Source: Collodictyon triciliatum
Taxonomy: Eukaryota > CRuMs
Assembly: GCA_043381765.1 (NCBI GenBank)
Contig: JBHJMP010000417.1
Location: 1-25,648, forward strand
Length of the DNA stretch: 25,648 nucleotides
Direction of reading: 5' to 3'
Positions 1 through 11,019 of this stretch are shown here, one piece after another. The position numbers and the translations under genes were made by a program. How positions within the stretch are numbered: position 1 is the stretch's first letter; each line of letters begins with the position of its first letter. The notes beneath the pieces are model-generated. The model was not told the DNA's origin. It ran no database searches and saw only the letters and a program-made list of their open reading frames with translations.

Positions 1-171
1 TTTTTTCTCTCTCTTTTTTTCTCTCTCTTTTTTTCTCTCTCTTTTTTTCTCTCTCTTTTTTTCTCTCTCTTTTTTTCTCTCTTTTTCTCTCTCTTTTTTT
101 CTCTCTTTTTTTCTCTCTTTTTCTCTCTCTTTTTTTCTCTCTTTTTTTCTCTTTTTTTCTCTTTTTTTCTC
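1..171. repeat. CT-rich microsatellite, (CTCTTTTT)n-like
   Basis: Imperfect tandem units of CTCTCT followed by five to seven T run from the window edge to about 171. The strand is pure pyrimidine. No coding potential. Confidence 0.9.
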
Positions 172-175
172 GCCA

Positions 176-800
176 ATGTCCCCAGCGATGGCGCACCCTC
201 GGCCGGGGCAGCTGCGAGCTGTGCTTCGGTCCCCACAGGAGAACGCCTGCAGCGGACATTCCTCTGCGTCGGCCAGCAAAACGCCACGAAGCCGCCCGCA
301 CGAGGGATCCGCCCGGTTGAGCCGACAGGCCGATCTGAATCTTCCGCATTTGGAAGGAGGCGTTTGGCACTCCAGGCGGGATGTTTGGGCCGCGATCGCC
401 GGTGGCGCCGATGCCAAGAGACGCAAAGAGACGCACGGAGACGCAGAAAGACGCAGCGGAGTGGAGCGATCAGGCGCGGAAGGGGACGCGATCGGCCGTT
501 GTCCTTCTGGGCGCCTTTCCTTTGCGGCTCCCATCGTCTGTTGTGGAGAGCCCCAGGGGACGAACCTTGGCCGGTCGTTTAGCGACTCGGCTGTTTGCTG
601 GCTTCTCTCTCCCTCTCTGTCTTTTTCTTTTCTTTTCTTTTCTTTTCTTTTCTTTTCTTTTCTTTTCTTTTCTTTTCTTTTCTTTTCTTCTATTTGGTTG
701 GCTTTTATTGCCCATTTGGAACGTTTAAGGAGTATTCTTCTGCCTTCTCCCTTCCGATCATTCGGGGGGTTTAAAAACATTTTTTTCTGTCCAAAGCAGC
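176..800. other. GC-rich island upstream of the hydrolase gene
   Basis: A GC-rich stretch (about 176-600) between the CT repeat and a (CTTTT)n run. It contains purine-rich near-repeats of the type GAGACGCA around 417-460. Open frames exist on both strands, but they run through the (CTTTT)n repeat and resemble no protein I recognise, so I do not call a gene. It probably holds promoter and 5' leader sequence of the gene starting at 804. Confidence 0.4.
621..688. repeat. (CTTTT)n microsatellite
   Basis: About a dozen near-perfect CTTTT units, 120-180 bases upstream of the ATG at 804. The apparent Phe/Leu/Ser-rich reading frames across it come from the repeat. Confidence 0.9.
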
Positions 801-803
801 ATC

Positions 804-3800
804 ATGTCGCAGACTTGGGTTTTGCTTCTCTTGCTAGTTACCTACGCTGAGGCTGTCCCGATTCTCCCGCTGCTTCATTCTCGTGGTTTGACCGTGTTCA
901 ACAGAAATTATCGTCATCTTTTATGATCCACTATTTCCCTCTTTCCTTTTTTTTTTTTTATTCGCAAAGTTCGACACATATAGTTGGGTTAACAACTAGT
1001 TCATATCATAAAACGGTATTTGACATTGCCTATCATTTTGTGTCTTTACATGACTTAGTCAACATAAGTATCATTTTTCCAAGCATATTTTCATATTATA
1101 TGGCTCATTGACTTGAATTGGTGTATACTGCTATGACATTCAAGATTCTTCATTTTATAAAGGTGGCTATGGAAATCCATGCGATGCTCTGGTCCCTGGT
1201 TTGTGAAAATTCTTTGTTTATGAACATCATCATTTGCACTGTGACATTAAGAAGAGAATAGAACATATCTCACATGTTGATGCATAACTACATTTATGTG
1301 CTCGCGGTTTACCCCATCTTCTAACTCTATATATAAAAACAATTTATTTGATCAATTCAAGAATACTGTTTACTGCCTTTTCCCAATGTAACTTTCATTA
1401 TATATTGTTTTCCCTATGTTTCTATACCAATAAAATTTTCAAGAGGAAATGAGCCCATCCTTACGAAACTCTGGCATTTAGACTCTTTTTTTTTTTTTTT
1501 TGCATTTCTTAACTGTTTGAAACACAATTTGCCTTGTTAATATTGATGAAAGGTCTTATGCAGAACTATTGGACAGTCTCTGACACTCGCTCTGAAACTG
1601 GGATGAGAATTTCGCTATCGACAGACTCCTTACCTAAGGACAATCGCGATAAAGGAATCAACCCTGTCGATGTATGAATACTACATTATTAACATTGGAC
1701 GAAAACAGTGATAATGTCTATTCTAGTGACAAATACAATTACTAGTTCTTCGTTTCTCTACTTTCATTTTTTATTTACTAATTAGCATTAGTATTTTATT
1801 ATTTTTTCTCTTAAATCGATAATTTTTGTCTATTCCCATCTTATAACTGCTTCATTTTCATTCAGGATGAATTGATTTAGTGTGTGATTTATTCCTTTAT
1901 TCTAATCAAAGTGAATTGGTGTATGATTAATTTATTTGCTTTATTTAAATCGAATAATACATCAAAGAATGGTGTAAAATTAATCCTGGTATTTTTGGTA
2001 CCCGTCAGAATTTCATACTTTCATTTACATTGTTAGTGGAACGTTATGGACGGTTTCTCTGCGTTTTCCCCCATTACGACGTTCTTCCCCAACGTTGACA
2101 TAACTAATCTTCCAAAGCATTGGGTGAAATACGAATTACTCATAAATGAAATAATACCAACACTCCGAAAAAGAATAATATTCATACGAGTCATTATAAA
2201 TTTGTATATAAACCGAAATATGACGGCACTGAAATTATTTTCATATGTATTGCTTGGCATTATTATTTTATTTTATTTTATTTGTACAATGTTTCTCTAA
2301 AAGGATTCTCATTTTAGGATGCTGCTGCCTCGATGGATTCTAACTGCCCAACAGTCTTACTGGACTCTGTCACAGGAGAAAAGCTCCCTCATTTTGCAGA
2401 GATCGACGAATAGTACATATGAAATTTATCACACATATATTGTAATAAAAAAAAAAGTCCTACAAATGGTGTTGCTTAAAGTTGTAGCCCTTTTAAAATT
2501 TTCTTTTCTGGTTTAATATAATGATTATTTTTTTTAAAGCTCCAACAACGCTGGACCCAGAAAGATGCTGATGATTTGGCCTTTGTCTCAACTTCACGTA
2601 AGACATGTGTTGGAAATCATCCATTCATTTATGTTTCCTTCTTTTTTTCTTAAAATAACATACGTACAGTTGTGCATTTCAATGAATCATAAAATAATCA
2701 TGTCAAAATGGTTTTGTATCGTTATTCATCTTTGACGTATTTATGAAGCACAATCGAAGATATATCGTCGGCATTCGTTATCTTAAGAACACGTAAATAT
2801 TGTAATATGATTTACAAGTAAACTAGCGTTTTTTTTTTTAATCTGTTAAAATTTATGTGTGCATCACCAAAGCTTTCATACAAATTGATCTGGTACTCTT
2901 ACAGATCGGGCAGAGCAATCCAACCATCAGAAGGATTTATTGCCTTGAGAGATAGATTACCATCCAATGACCCAGACATTGAAGGTTGGAAATAACACGT
3001 TAATATTTGACATCATCAACATAAACATCACGTATGCAGTTAATTTTTATGTTTTTATAATCCATTGGAAAAAAAAAGTGTCATAAGTCAACTCTCTATA
3101 GCACGACGTCAGCTTTTTGAGGACATATTCTTACGGTAATCAAGTGACTGAATGAATGGCAGTATTTTCAATGATTATAACAAATAATAATAATAATAAT
3201 AATCGTGTGTATGAATCAATCACATCCATGAAATTTAAGGTTGGGCCGTGTTGGAGTTCAACGCAGTGAATTACAAATAGCATGGGACTTTACCACGATG
3301 AGCGAAACAGAAGCAACAAAGTGAAAATATTTATAACTCCTTACCCCCCCCCCCACCCCCACCTATACATCCATCCCTTTTTTTTTTTATTTTNNNNNNN
3401 NNNNNNNNNNNNNNNNNNNNNNNNNNNNNNNNNNNNNNNNNNNNNNNNNNNNNNNNNNNNNNNNNNNNNNNNNNNNNNNNNNNNNNNNNNNNNCAGCAGA
3501 TGCACAAAAAACAAATGAAAAAAAAGAAAAAAAGAAACCCCCCCCCCCCCCCCCAATCCTTTTATATTATCTTTCGCTTTTTATTTTAGTTTTAATAATC
3601 TGGTCATTTGTTAAACTTATATTCGCCTATTTTATCCTAGGCGTATGTTGTTCATGAGGGACGACAGCACCAAGAGAGTAGGACAAGGTTTTAAAAACTT
3701 GTACCTTATTGTCATCCCTTTTTTTTTATTTTCATTTTCATTTAAAAAAAAACTCAATTTCAGTTTTATGCAACCCAGAGAATGTGACAAAAACAAAGCC

Positions 3801-5733
3801 ACGAGTAATAATTCAGATACAGTAGTGATTTTTTTAAGACTATCCAGGTGGCCCTCGGTACAAAGTCAACCAAGTTACAGACAACTACAGCTCTGAAACT
3901 TTTCGTCATATCGTTGGAGAACTATATGTTCCTCATTACATGACAAATAACTCAGCACCTGGGTGTAAGATTCTGCCTTCCAAACTGTGCTTATACGTTA
4001 TATCGTATATATTCTCGTTTCTACGTTACTTTATCGATAATACATTCAATATTCTGGGGATTTTCTTTATCATTAAATCAAATCGTCAAAAAAAATTAAT
4101 GTCAAAAAAATGTTCTTTCATTGTATAGCTCGTCTCATTATCGACCCGTCCACCCAACTTCCAGTATATCAAGGAGAAGTCTCTGTAAAGTTTACGTTGG
4201 TTTGTTTTCATTCTAAATTATTTTTGTTATTTACACTCTCCACTGGGTACATCGTTACTTTATCTGCTATATTTTTGTTGAAACTGGTAAATGCCAGATG
4301 ATACCAAGAAGCCTAGCGGAGAATCAAAAATCTGGTCGAGTGGTAATACCTTTACCTTAAATGAGAACGCAACTTCGAATATGAATCATATATTTACCCC
4401 AAAAATAAATATTTATTATATCAAATATGGCTGTTTTATTATAATTTATAGGTTCAGTTTGGACATGGTCTATTTGGATCTCAGTCTCAACTGCAGAATG
4501 GATTCTTTCAGGTAGATTCATCGTTGCTGTTTTCATTTTTTTTCATATATTTGTCAGAGATGATTTGCTTTGTATGACTCCAGTTGCTAAAAGACCCTGA
4601 ATCTAATTTTATAATATTTTTATTTTAAAAAAAGGAAATGATGAATCGGTATGAGTGGGTTGGAATTGCTGTGGATTGGTGGGGTATGTGCGAGGATGAC
4701 GTCCCTGCGGTCGTTGAAATGCTTGTAATTTTAAACTTTTATGAATGAGTTGATGAACCTTTTTAATAATAGTATTATTTTTTCATAAGCAACTACAAAA
4801 TAACAGAGCACAGATATCTCAAATGCTGGCATCATACCAGAGCGAAGTCAACAAGGAATGACCAACGCTCTTATGGCGATGAAGGTTTAACGAATTATAT
4901 CATTTTTTTTTCATTTGAAGTATGTGCATATAGTAGTATCTCTTCCTATATCCATATATGAGATGAAATGGTAATTAAGTGGATAATATTAATTGAAAAT
5001 ATTATATCCAGATGATTTTGGGTAACATGGCATCTGATCCGTTGCTGATTTTTGGAAGTACAAGGTATTCGTTTTTCCATTTACACCATTCCCTTTTTTA
5101 TTTTATTATTAATGAATAAAGAATGAATGGAAGATAATATTATGAGAATGATACATGATTGATGGTCACCTAGTGAGAAATAATATGTATTACTGAACAT
5201 TTTACAGTGTGGTTGATAAGACCCTGACAGGGTATTATGGAAATAGTCAGGTATTATGAACATCATTAATTTCTCCTTTAACTATCCATAAACTATAGAA
5301 GTCCCACAATACTATTACAATACTTATCAATTACGATGATTCTTGAAATTAGGGAGGAATATTTGGTTCTGTGTATATGGCCCTATCGCAGGATGTCTCT
5401 TACGGTGCATTAGGCGTCCCCGGGTATATAAAAAATTATTTTCATTCTTCCTCCTCATTTTGATGACTTTTCTTTTAATTTACGAATTGTCGAACCTCTA
5501 TAAAAGTGGCATATATCAAGAATAATAGCATTGTTTAAAAATAAATAAGTATCTATACTATTTTTTGAACAACGGTTAGAGGCCCGTACTCCCAAATGCT
5601 ACCTCGAAGCGTTGACTTTACACCGTTTGGTTTAATTATCAACGGGCGCTACCCTGACCCATTGGACAGAATGACCATTTTATCATGTATGACAAGATTG
5701 CTTTTAATTATTATTATCACTATTATTGTTAAC

Positions 5734-5818
<85 letters not shown>

Positions 5819-7116
5819 GATAGAAATTAATATTTAAGCGCCTAAGAGATGTAAAATTTTTGATTCCTCTAATTCATGCATACCATAATGAAATACTCTA
5901 TTTTTTATATTATCAGTGATGCAAATTCCTTGGGACCGCGCTGAGGTATTTGTTCTCGCAGAAAAAAATATTCTTTTTCAATTACACAGATACCCGTGAA
6001 GATGATAATCGCCAACTATCCTTTCATACGTATTCATAATGGCTGGTGATTTTACTGTCATTATTTCATAAGCCGTTTTAAACTGAGTTTTTTCTTTTGA
6101 AACAAAATATTGATGTTATCTCCGTAAAACTATGAAGCCTGCTGGATATCTCCAAGCTGTTACGGAAAAACCATTCACTGGAACACGCTCGCACCGTGTT
6201 TTGTTACAATATGCCCTCGGGGATGCACAAGTTCATTACTTGTCCACGTACGGAATGGCTCGCTCCCTGAAGGCAGATATGTTCACTGATTACGTCACAC
6301 ATGGTATTTGATGACATAACTCTCGAATTCATTAATTTTTGAAACCTGGCTATTAGAGTAAACATGAGTCTAAGCTGACCTCATTCTTCATATTTCAACT
6401 GAAGTCATATATAAATAAATAAATAAATAAATACTCACCGAAAAAACATATCACATAGGAAATGAGACATTGTATGGCATCGGATTCATCGATGGTGTCG
6501 CATCGAAGAACATGGCCGTTGGATACGTTTACAGTCGGATTACTTAAATATTTGCCGTTACATTAATTTTCCTGAATCAACTGACCATCGTTAACCTTAG
6601 TCATCTTCTCTGAATCACTCACTTTTCCCATGTTACATATTTTGCTTTGTTTTATTTTTCCTTTAAAAAAAAGTAACGAAAGATATAATGATGATTTATG
6701 CCGATAAAATGAAAATAGTTTACTTTTTTTTTGTACAAATGATTTATGTTTTTAATTTCAAAATTACAAATAGATGGAGTTCCTCTATCACCTCTTACAA
6801 ACACACCCCCGCCTAGTGAGTATGACACACATGGACTAGTTCGTCGTGATATACGTGCTCAAGTATACACAATTCCTTCATTTCAATTACCAATATTGTG
6901 ATAATCCTGGTTATTTGTAAACTCTATGAAACCAGTTGTGATATAATAAGAGAATAAAAAGGTATCGTTTGCATCTTGCCGAAATACTGTGATAACATGA
7001 TACTTCCACCACAGGACCAGATAAACGAGTTCTTCAAAACAGGCTTGATTCGCCACAATTGCGAGGGTCCATGCTCGGATGATTTCCCATCGACCGCCCG
7101 CTCAAATGATGACTGA
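804..7116 (+). CDS. Secreted alpha/beta-hydrolase-like protein, 26 exons, about 655 aa
   Basis: Exons: 804-885, 1163-1198, 1553-1671, 2037-2123, 2318-2412, 2540-2597, 2749-2792, 2905-2984, 3102-3135, 3240-3320, 3641-3687, 3839-3964, 4129-4199, 4298-4342, 4452-4511, 4635-4724, 4807-4884, 5012-5064, 5208-5250, 5353-5423, 5580-5686, 5917-5945, 6138-6303, 6459-6533, 6774-6862, 7015-7116. All introns are GT-AG and all phases agree (1968 nt). The start encodes a signal peptide (MSQTWVLLLLLVTYAEA), so secretion or an endomembrane site is likely. Visible motifs: LDGF-like MDGFSAFSPIT, AWDFTT, an oxyanion-type GHGLFGS (about 339-345), DWWGM (about 369-373), the nucleophile elbow GNSQG (Ser about 442), QRSVDF-like PRSVDF, IPWDRAE and GDAQVH (about 540-545). 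I recall this order from large uncharacterised secreted bacterial proteins with an alpha/beta-hydrolase fold; the substrate is unknown. The least certain joint is exon 10/11, whose intron holds an assembly gap. Confidence 0.88.
3183..3203. repeat. (AAT)n microsatellite in intron 9 of the hydrolase gene
   Basis: Seven or so AAT/AATA units between exons ending at 3135 and starting at 3240. Confidence 0.8.
3394..3493. other. Assembly gap (100 N) in intron 10 of the hydrolase gene
   Basis: Exactly 100 N, the usual placeholder for a gap of unknown size. It is flanked by homopolymers: a C run and a T run on the left (about 3344-3393), and A-rich plus a run of 16 or more C on the right (about 3538-3554). 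The true length of this intron, and whether a small exon is missing, cannot be judged. Confidence 0.95.
5734..5819. repeat. (ATT)n microsatellite in intron 21 of the hydrolase gene
   Basis: About 27 consecutive ATT units between the exon ending 5686 and the exon starting 5917. The poly-isoleucine frame across it is an artefact of the repeat. Confidence 0.95.
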
Positions 7117-7559
7117 TTCTCACCATTTGACTCGAGATTAAAAAAAAAGACACCTCCCGATCAACATCGAGTTTTCTATTTAGCAGTGGTGAGGAATCTC
7201 TTGAAACTTCAGGTTAAAAAAAGAATAGATTCGAGTGTCTGGATATCAACTCTAGACTCAACCATCGGAGCGCCATGCTCTCCTTCCTTTTAAAAATAGC
7301 TACCTCTACCTGAGCGGACTCTGTGCAAGGTGCCATATTTCTTTAATGTGATTGTGTGATTGCTTATTCCTGCAGACTGAAATCTCGTTGAATTGCAACA
7401 CAGGAAAGGAGTTATATTTCGTATTTATCGTATTTTCGGCTAGAAGGAATGCTCGTTAACGATGGTGAAATAGATGCGATGAGGAGAGGACCGTAAGAAT
7501 CATTAGGATATTGCATCATGAAAAGAAAAGAAGAAACTAGAATCGAGTGGAGGTGAAGT
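7117..7559. other. Intergenic stretch between convergent genes
   Basis: Lies between the stop of the hydrolase gene and the stop of the minus-strand gene ending at 7560. Mixed-composition DNA with short A runs. I see no coding, RNA or repeat feature. It must hold both 3' UTRs. Confidence 0.5.
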
Positions 7560-8115
7560 CTACGAGGTGTGCAAACCATCCGAACTGTCGAACGCATGGT
7601 CGAACATCAAGACATGGCCATTTGCCAAAAGCAGTTGCCGAGCGTATTCGATTTCATCCACCTCATCACCGTCACTCTGATCGCTACTCTCATATCCATC
7701 GAGACAAACGCTCTGGTTAGTGTTATCAATCAGGTTCTGATAGCGATCAATCGCCCGCGTCGCACCACCCATGTCGCCGACATTGCCAGTGGTATTGTTT
7801 TGGTGTTGATGATGGTTGAGATTTGGGAATTGCGACATGGGCATGGTAAACGACACGGGGAGAGGGAACGTGTCGATAGCACGTAAGACGGCCGATTCAC
7901 TATTGCTCGGAAAGGCTGATTGCCCAGGTGGTATGAGAAACTGTGGGGGTTGTTTGCAACGTAAATGAGGTGCATGCAACTCGATGTCCTGGTGGCGTGG
8001 TGCTTGTGCGTCTGTTTGATGGCTGATGGTGCTTGATGATTCATCGAGACTTTGGCTTGGCAACGGCTTAGGAAGTGTCTCTGGTTTGTTCTTGGCAATC
8101 ATATTTTTCTTTTCT
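7560..8115 (-). CDS. Probable terminal exon of an unknown polar/acidic protein (paralogue 1)
   Basis: An open frame of about 183 codons ends in TAG at 7560-7562. On the minus strand a long T tract followed by AG just before 8115 looks like a splice acceptor, which opens a basic start (KKNMIAKNKP). The first ATG is at 8102, so this may instead be a complete single-exon gene of 180 aa. The protein is low complexity: Ser/Gln/Asn/His/Pro-rich, with a PHLRCKQPP motif, a histidine-asparagine patch, and an acidic C-terminal part leading into DEIEYARQLLL. The frame at 9989-10420 shares PHLxCxxPP and the acidic-EYxR-LL ending, so the two are likely tandem paralogues, which supports the minus strand as coding. 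Family and function are unknown; an acidic region next to a short amphipathic helix would suit a transcriptional regulator, but that is a guess. Confidence 0.55.
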
Positions 8116-8539
8116 AAAAAAAAAATAATCCTTTTTTAATCAACTCACAGCATATATTTATTATTAACCTCTCCGGTCGGATTTTTTTTTTTTTTGTTTG
8201 TATGCGAAGGAGTGAATGACAGGTACACGGTGCAGCCGAGAGATTCATGCGAATATACAGGCGAAAGAAAGCGACTCTACGTGCACAAACGCAGATCGCA
8301 TTTCCCTGCCCCACTAACTCTTGCAAAAGTATGTGCTGCGTCTCAATCTCATTGTTGGATTAATCAAACGGACGTCATACTAACATCGGTGTCTGGTACT
8401 TAAACTCGTGCAGCTCGATGGTGTTTCTGATGGTCTTGGAAAATACAATCGCTGCAATTTCAAATTCTGACGGCCAAACTCTACCAGCAAGCATCCGCAT
8501 CCTATCGACCTTTCTTGTTCTTCGATATCTGCGCGGTGC

Positions 8540-8552
8540 TACTTATACACTC
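8540..8552 (-). promoter_or_regulatory. TATA-like element of paralogue 1
   Basis: Minus strand reads GTATAAGTAGCAC. A very similar string, ATATAAGAAGGCAC, lies upstream of paralogue 2 at about 10570-10583. Each has an ATGCG at a short distance downstream. Shared spacing and sequence suggest duplicated promoters; the transcript start is not known. Confidence 0.4.
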
Positions 8553-9626
8553 CAGCACATCCTGGCGAATCAACCATTTCTGCGCTGGCTGCTGCTGACT
8601 TGTTGCGTGGCGGCTACTTGCGACAAGGAAACCACACTTCTAAATATGTGCAGAGACAACCGAGCTCACTTTTTTCAGCCAAACATGGCGCATGTTTAGC
8701 TGCTTATAGAATGTATCGCGTGAGATGGTGCTCTTTCAAGTGTCAGTGATGCTGTGCATTGTCATCGTGCGTCATGCCTGCATCACGTCGGCTAATCCTC
8801 TGTAATAGGAAAGGTGGCTATGAATCCCCATTAAGCCAGATAGTCTTCCTGTTTCGGAATCAATTTCATTTGCTTTAATATGGTAATTCCGCCCGAGGAA
8901 TTTCCTAAAATCCTAAAATGCACACCCGTCTAAATCCCTGCGGATCCCAAATGATCCTTGTCTCAAGATTGTTGGAGACTTACATCGTCTGGATGGATGA
9001 ACTTTCGGTGGTCTGGTGGAGTTGTGAGCGTTCTAAATCTTGTGCGTTGTGGACATAGAAGATGATGCTATTGAGAACAATAACGTCTCGGTTCTACGAA
9101 AAGATTCTACCAAATAGCACATTCACAGCCCGCAAGCTCTTCAGCAGCTAGGGGCCAATCGAAGCATGAGTTCGAGCGGCTCGGGCAGGTCAGAGACTCT
9201 TCATAGGAGTGTCCAGTTGCGGCAATTGCACCGACCAGAGGGATAGTTGGAAAAGCCTGCGCCGTGCCAGGAAAATCCAACGAGGGGATTAGAAAATTCG
9301 CAGAATCGTGACGCTCATATGCGACAATCATTCAATAGCCTCCCCTTGAATTTCTAAAGTCTTTAGGAAAATTCTCTTTGAGATAAACATGATGTCGCTG
9401 GTTGAGCAGAGCGGTCTTTGTGTGCTAGGTTTTGTCTTTGCAGGCTCTTTTCTGCGTGCTTTTGATGACGAGAGGTTCCACACGGAATAATTTGGAGTGT
9501 TCATAAGGGTGATGGCGCGGATTGATCGAATGCAGATGGTTTCGAGTTATCTTGTATTCAGAGCTTTATTCTGGTGTGGTAACTCGGTGTCTTTGTGGAC
9601 TGAAGGTTTTTGATGGTGTGGGATAA

Positions 9627-9627
<1 letters not shown>

Positions 9628-9690
<63 letters not shown>
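9628..9690. repeat. Poly(A)/poly(T) tract
   Basis: About 60 A on the plus strand, broken by a single G at 9660. It could be an old retroposed poly(A) tail or simple slippage; no flanking direct repeats were recognised. Confidence 0.85.
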
Positions 9691-9691
<1 letters not shown>

Positions 9692-9988
9692 CAGTACTTG
9701 AAATAATCTAACGAAAAACTTCTGAGCCGATCGAACCTTACCCAGCGTCATAAAATTACAGGAGCAAGAAGAAAAGCACAAAAGTGGTATATATGTTCTC
9801 TATCCAAGGATGCGAATCTGCCCGTGCTGCTTGCGTGGTTGGCTTCCAGCATCCATTCGTCCGCCTTTTATCTCGGAAAGGGAAGGTTTGGAATCAGCAA
9901 GTTTGTCAGCTGGACAAGTTGTAACAGGCTATGGATGAATCCTCAGATGCTCCACAGAGTTTGGGGGTGGGTGGAATCGCAACTCCGA

Positions 9989-10418
9989 TTAGTTATGCAG
10001 GCTGTTGGAGAGTAACAGAATCGCTCGGCGCACGTACTCGACGTCGTCTTCCTCTGTGTCTTCTTCCTCGTCGGAATCTGCTTCTGTTTGTGGCCGTAAA
10101 AACGACTGTGGAAGAGTCACTCGCGAAAAAGTTGCTTCGAGGCTCTGTTTTTGTAAGTCGCTCACCGCCTCTGGTGCTGCCAACTTTGAAGAGAGAGCGT
10201 TTGGTGGGGGTTGACATTGAAGATGTGGTGTGTTCGGTGTTTGGTCTGTCGTTGTCTTCATCCTGGTTGATGTGTGCTCAGAAAACTGGTCGTATGTTGG
10301 GTTACTTTCCAGCGTCATCCGGGTGCTTTTGTATTGCGGCTGGGATTCTTTTCTGTGGGATTCAAGGAGTTGGGTTAGTTCTGTTGCTTGGTTGAATTGC
10401 TTTTTGGGCTGCTTTCTC
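9989..10418 (-). CDS. Probable terminal exon of an unknown polar/acidic protein (paralogue 2)
   Basis: A minus-strand open frame ends in TAA at 9989-9991. It has no ATG at its upstream end (the first codon at 10418-10420 is GTG), so it is either joined to an upstream exon or begins at an internal Met. The product begins basic (RKQPKKQFNQ), passes through a Thr/Ser/Gln-rich middle with PHLQCQPPP, and ends with a run of Asp/Glu followed by DDVEYVRRAILLLSN. The basic start, the PHLxCxxPP motif and the acidic-EYxR ending match paralogue 1 at 7560-8115 in the same order. A possible upstream coding segment lies at about 10450-10530 (PALPNKQAEEV), but its junction would need an intron under 40 bases, so I leave it out. 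Function unknown. Confidence 0.5.
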
Positions 10419-10569
10419 ACAGACTCAATACTCTCGGTTCTTGCATCTCACTTCTCGCTTCTCACTTCTTCGGCTTGTTTGTTCGGCAGCGCTGGCACAA
10501 CAGAATCCTGAATAGCCTCGCTCAATCAGTTGTTGTGATACGCATGAATTGCCCAAACCTGTGTCGCTG

Positions 10570-10583
10570 TGCCTTCTTATATT
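10570..10583 (-). promoter_or_regulatory. TATA-like element of paralogue 2
   Basis: Minus strand reads ATATAAGAAGGCAC, closely matching GTATAAGTAGCAC upstream of paralogue 1, and lies about 150 bases upstream of the open frame. Confidence 0.4.
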
Positions 10584-10676
10584 CCTGCTTCCAGTGGGCA
10601 AATACTGCATATGGTATATGGCTCGTAAATTGCCTTTTGGGGCAGTGTGACAGCCGGTGACGTGGACATACGACAT

Positions 10677-11019
10677 CTTCCTCTACCGATGCTTCCGCTC
10701 TAATGACTTTGGGACGGATTTGGCTCGAAATACATGCCCTTAATGGGTGGAATATTCTATTTAAAGAATTGCCGAAAATGGATAATTATTCTAGTACCGT
10801 ACTATTATATGTGGAAAATAAATAGGCAATATTATATTGTCATCATAAATGATTTAGATGCCTTAAAATATTAATAAATCATTGCGATATATATTTTTAT
10901 GCAACAGTAAAACTCGATTCAGGTATGTGATGGAAGTAACCGCGCAACGCTCTTGCTTGGCCCTCGCGCCTGTTATACCGCAAAGCATCAGAACCGATCA
11001 CGCAGAGTTTTCTCGCACA
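10677..11019. other. Divergent intergenic region upstream of HAUS3
   Basis: AT-rich DNA between the minus-strand paralogue and the plus-strand HAUS3 start. It probably contains promoters for both directions. The part just before 11020 is GC-richer and likely 5' leader. No distinct site can be named. Confidence 0.4.

Larger units (their letters stand above)
8117..9988. other. Region between the two minus-strand paralogues
   Basis: It may hold 5' exons of paralogue 1. A minus-strand frame at about 8360-8490 (start MRMLAGRVWPSEFE) looks protein-like but cannot be joined cleanly to the 8115 acceptor. Another minus-strand frame at 9107-9331 contains FLIP...AFP, faintly like the middle of paralogue 1, and may be a diverged third copy. 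Neither is strong enough to call. A long A run with one G interruption occupies 9628-9690. Confidence 0.35.

Noticed and set aside
176-850. 224-codon plus-strand frame
   Set aside because: It reads through the (CTTTT)n repeat and overlaps, in another frame, the signal-peptide exon at 804. No family resemblance.
2873-2904. Earlier acceptor for exon 8 of the hydrolase gene
   Set aside because: It keeps frame but gives an unlikely insert (LSYKLIWYSYR). A small exon at 2749-2792 encoding RRYIVGIRYLKNT fits family order and phase better.
7569-7886. 105-codon plus-strand frame
   Set aside because: Antisense to paralogue 1. The minus strand has the motifs shared with the second copy.
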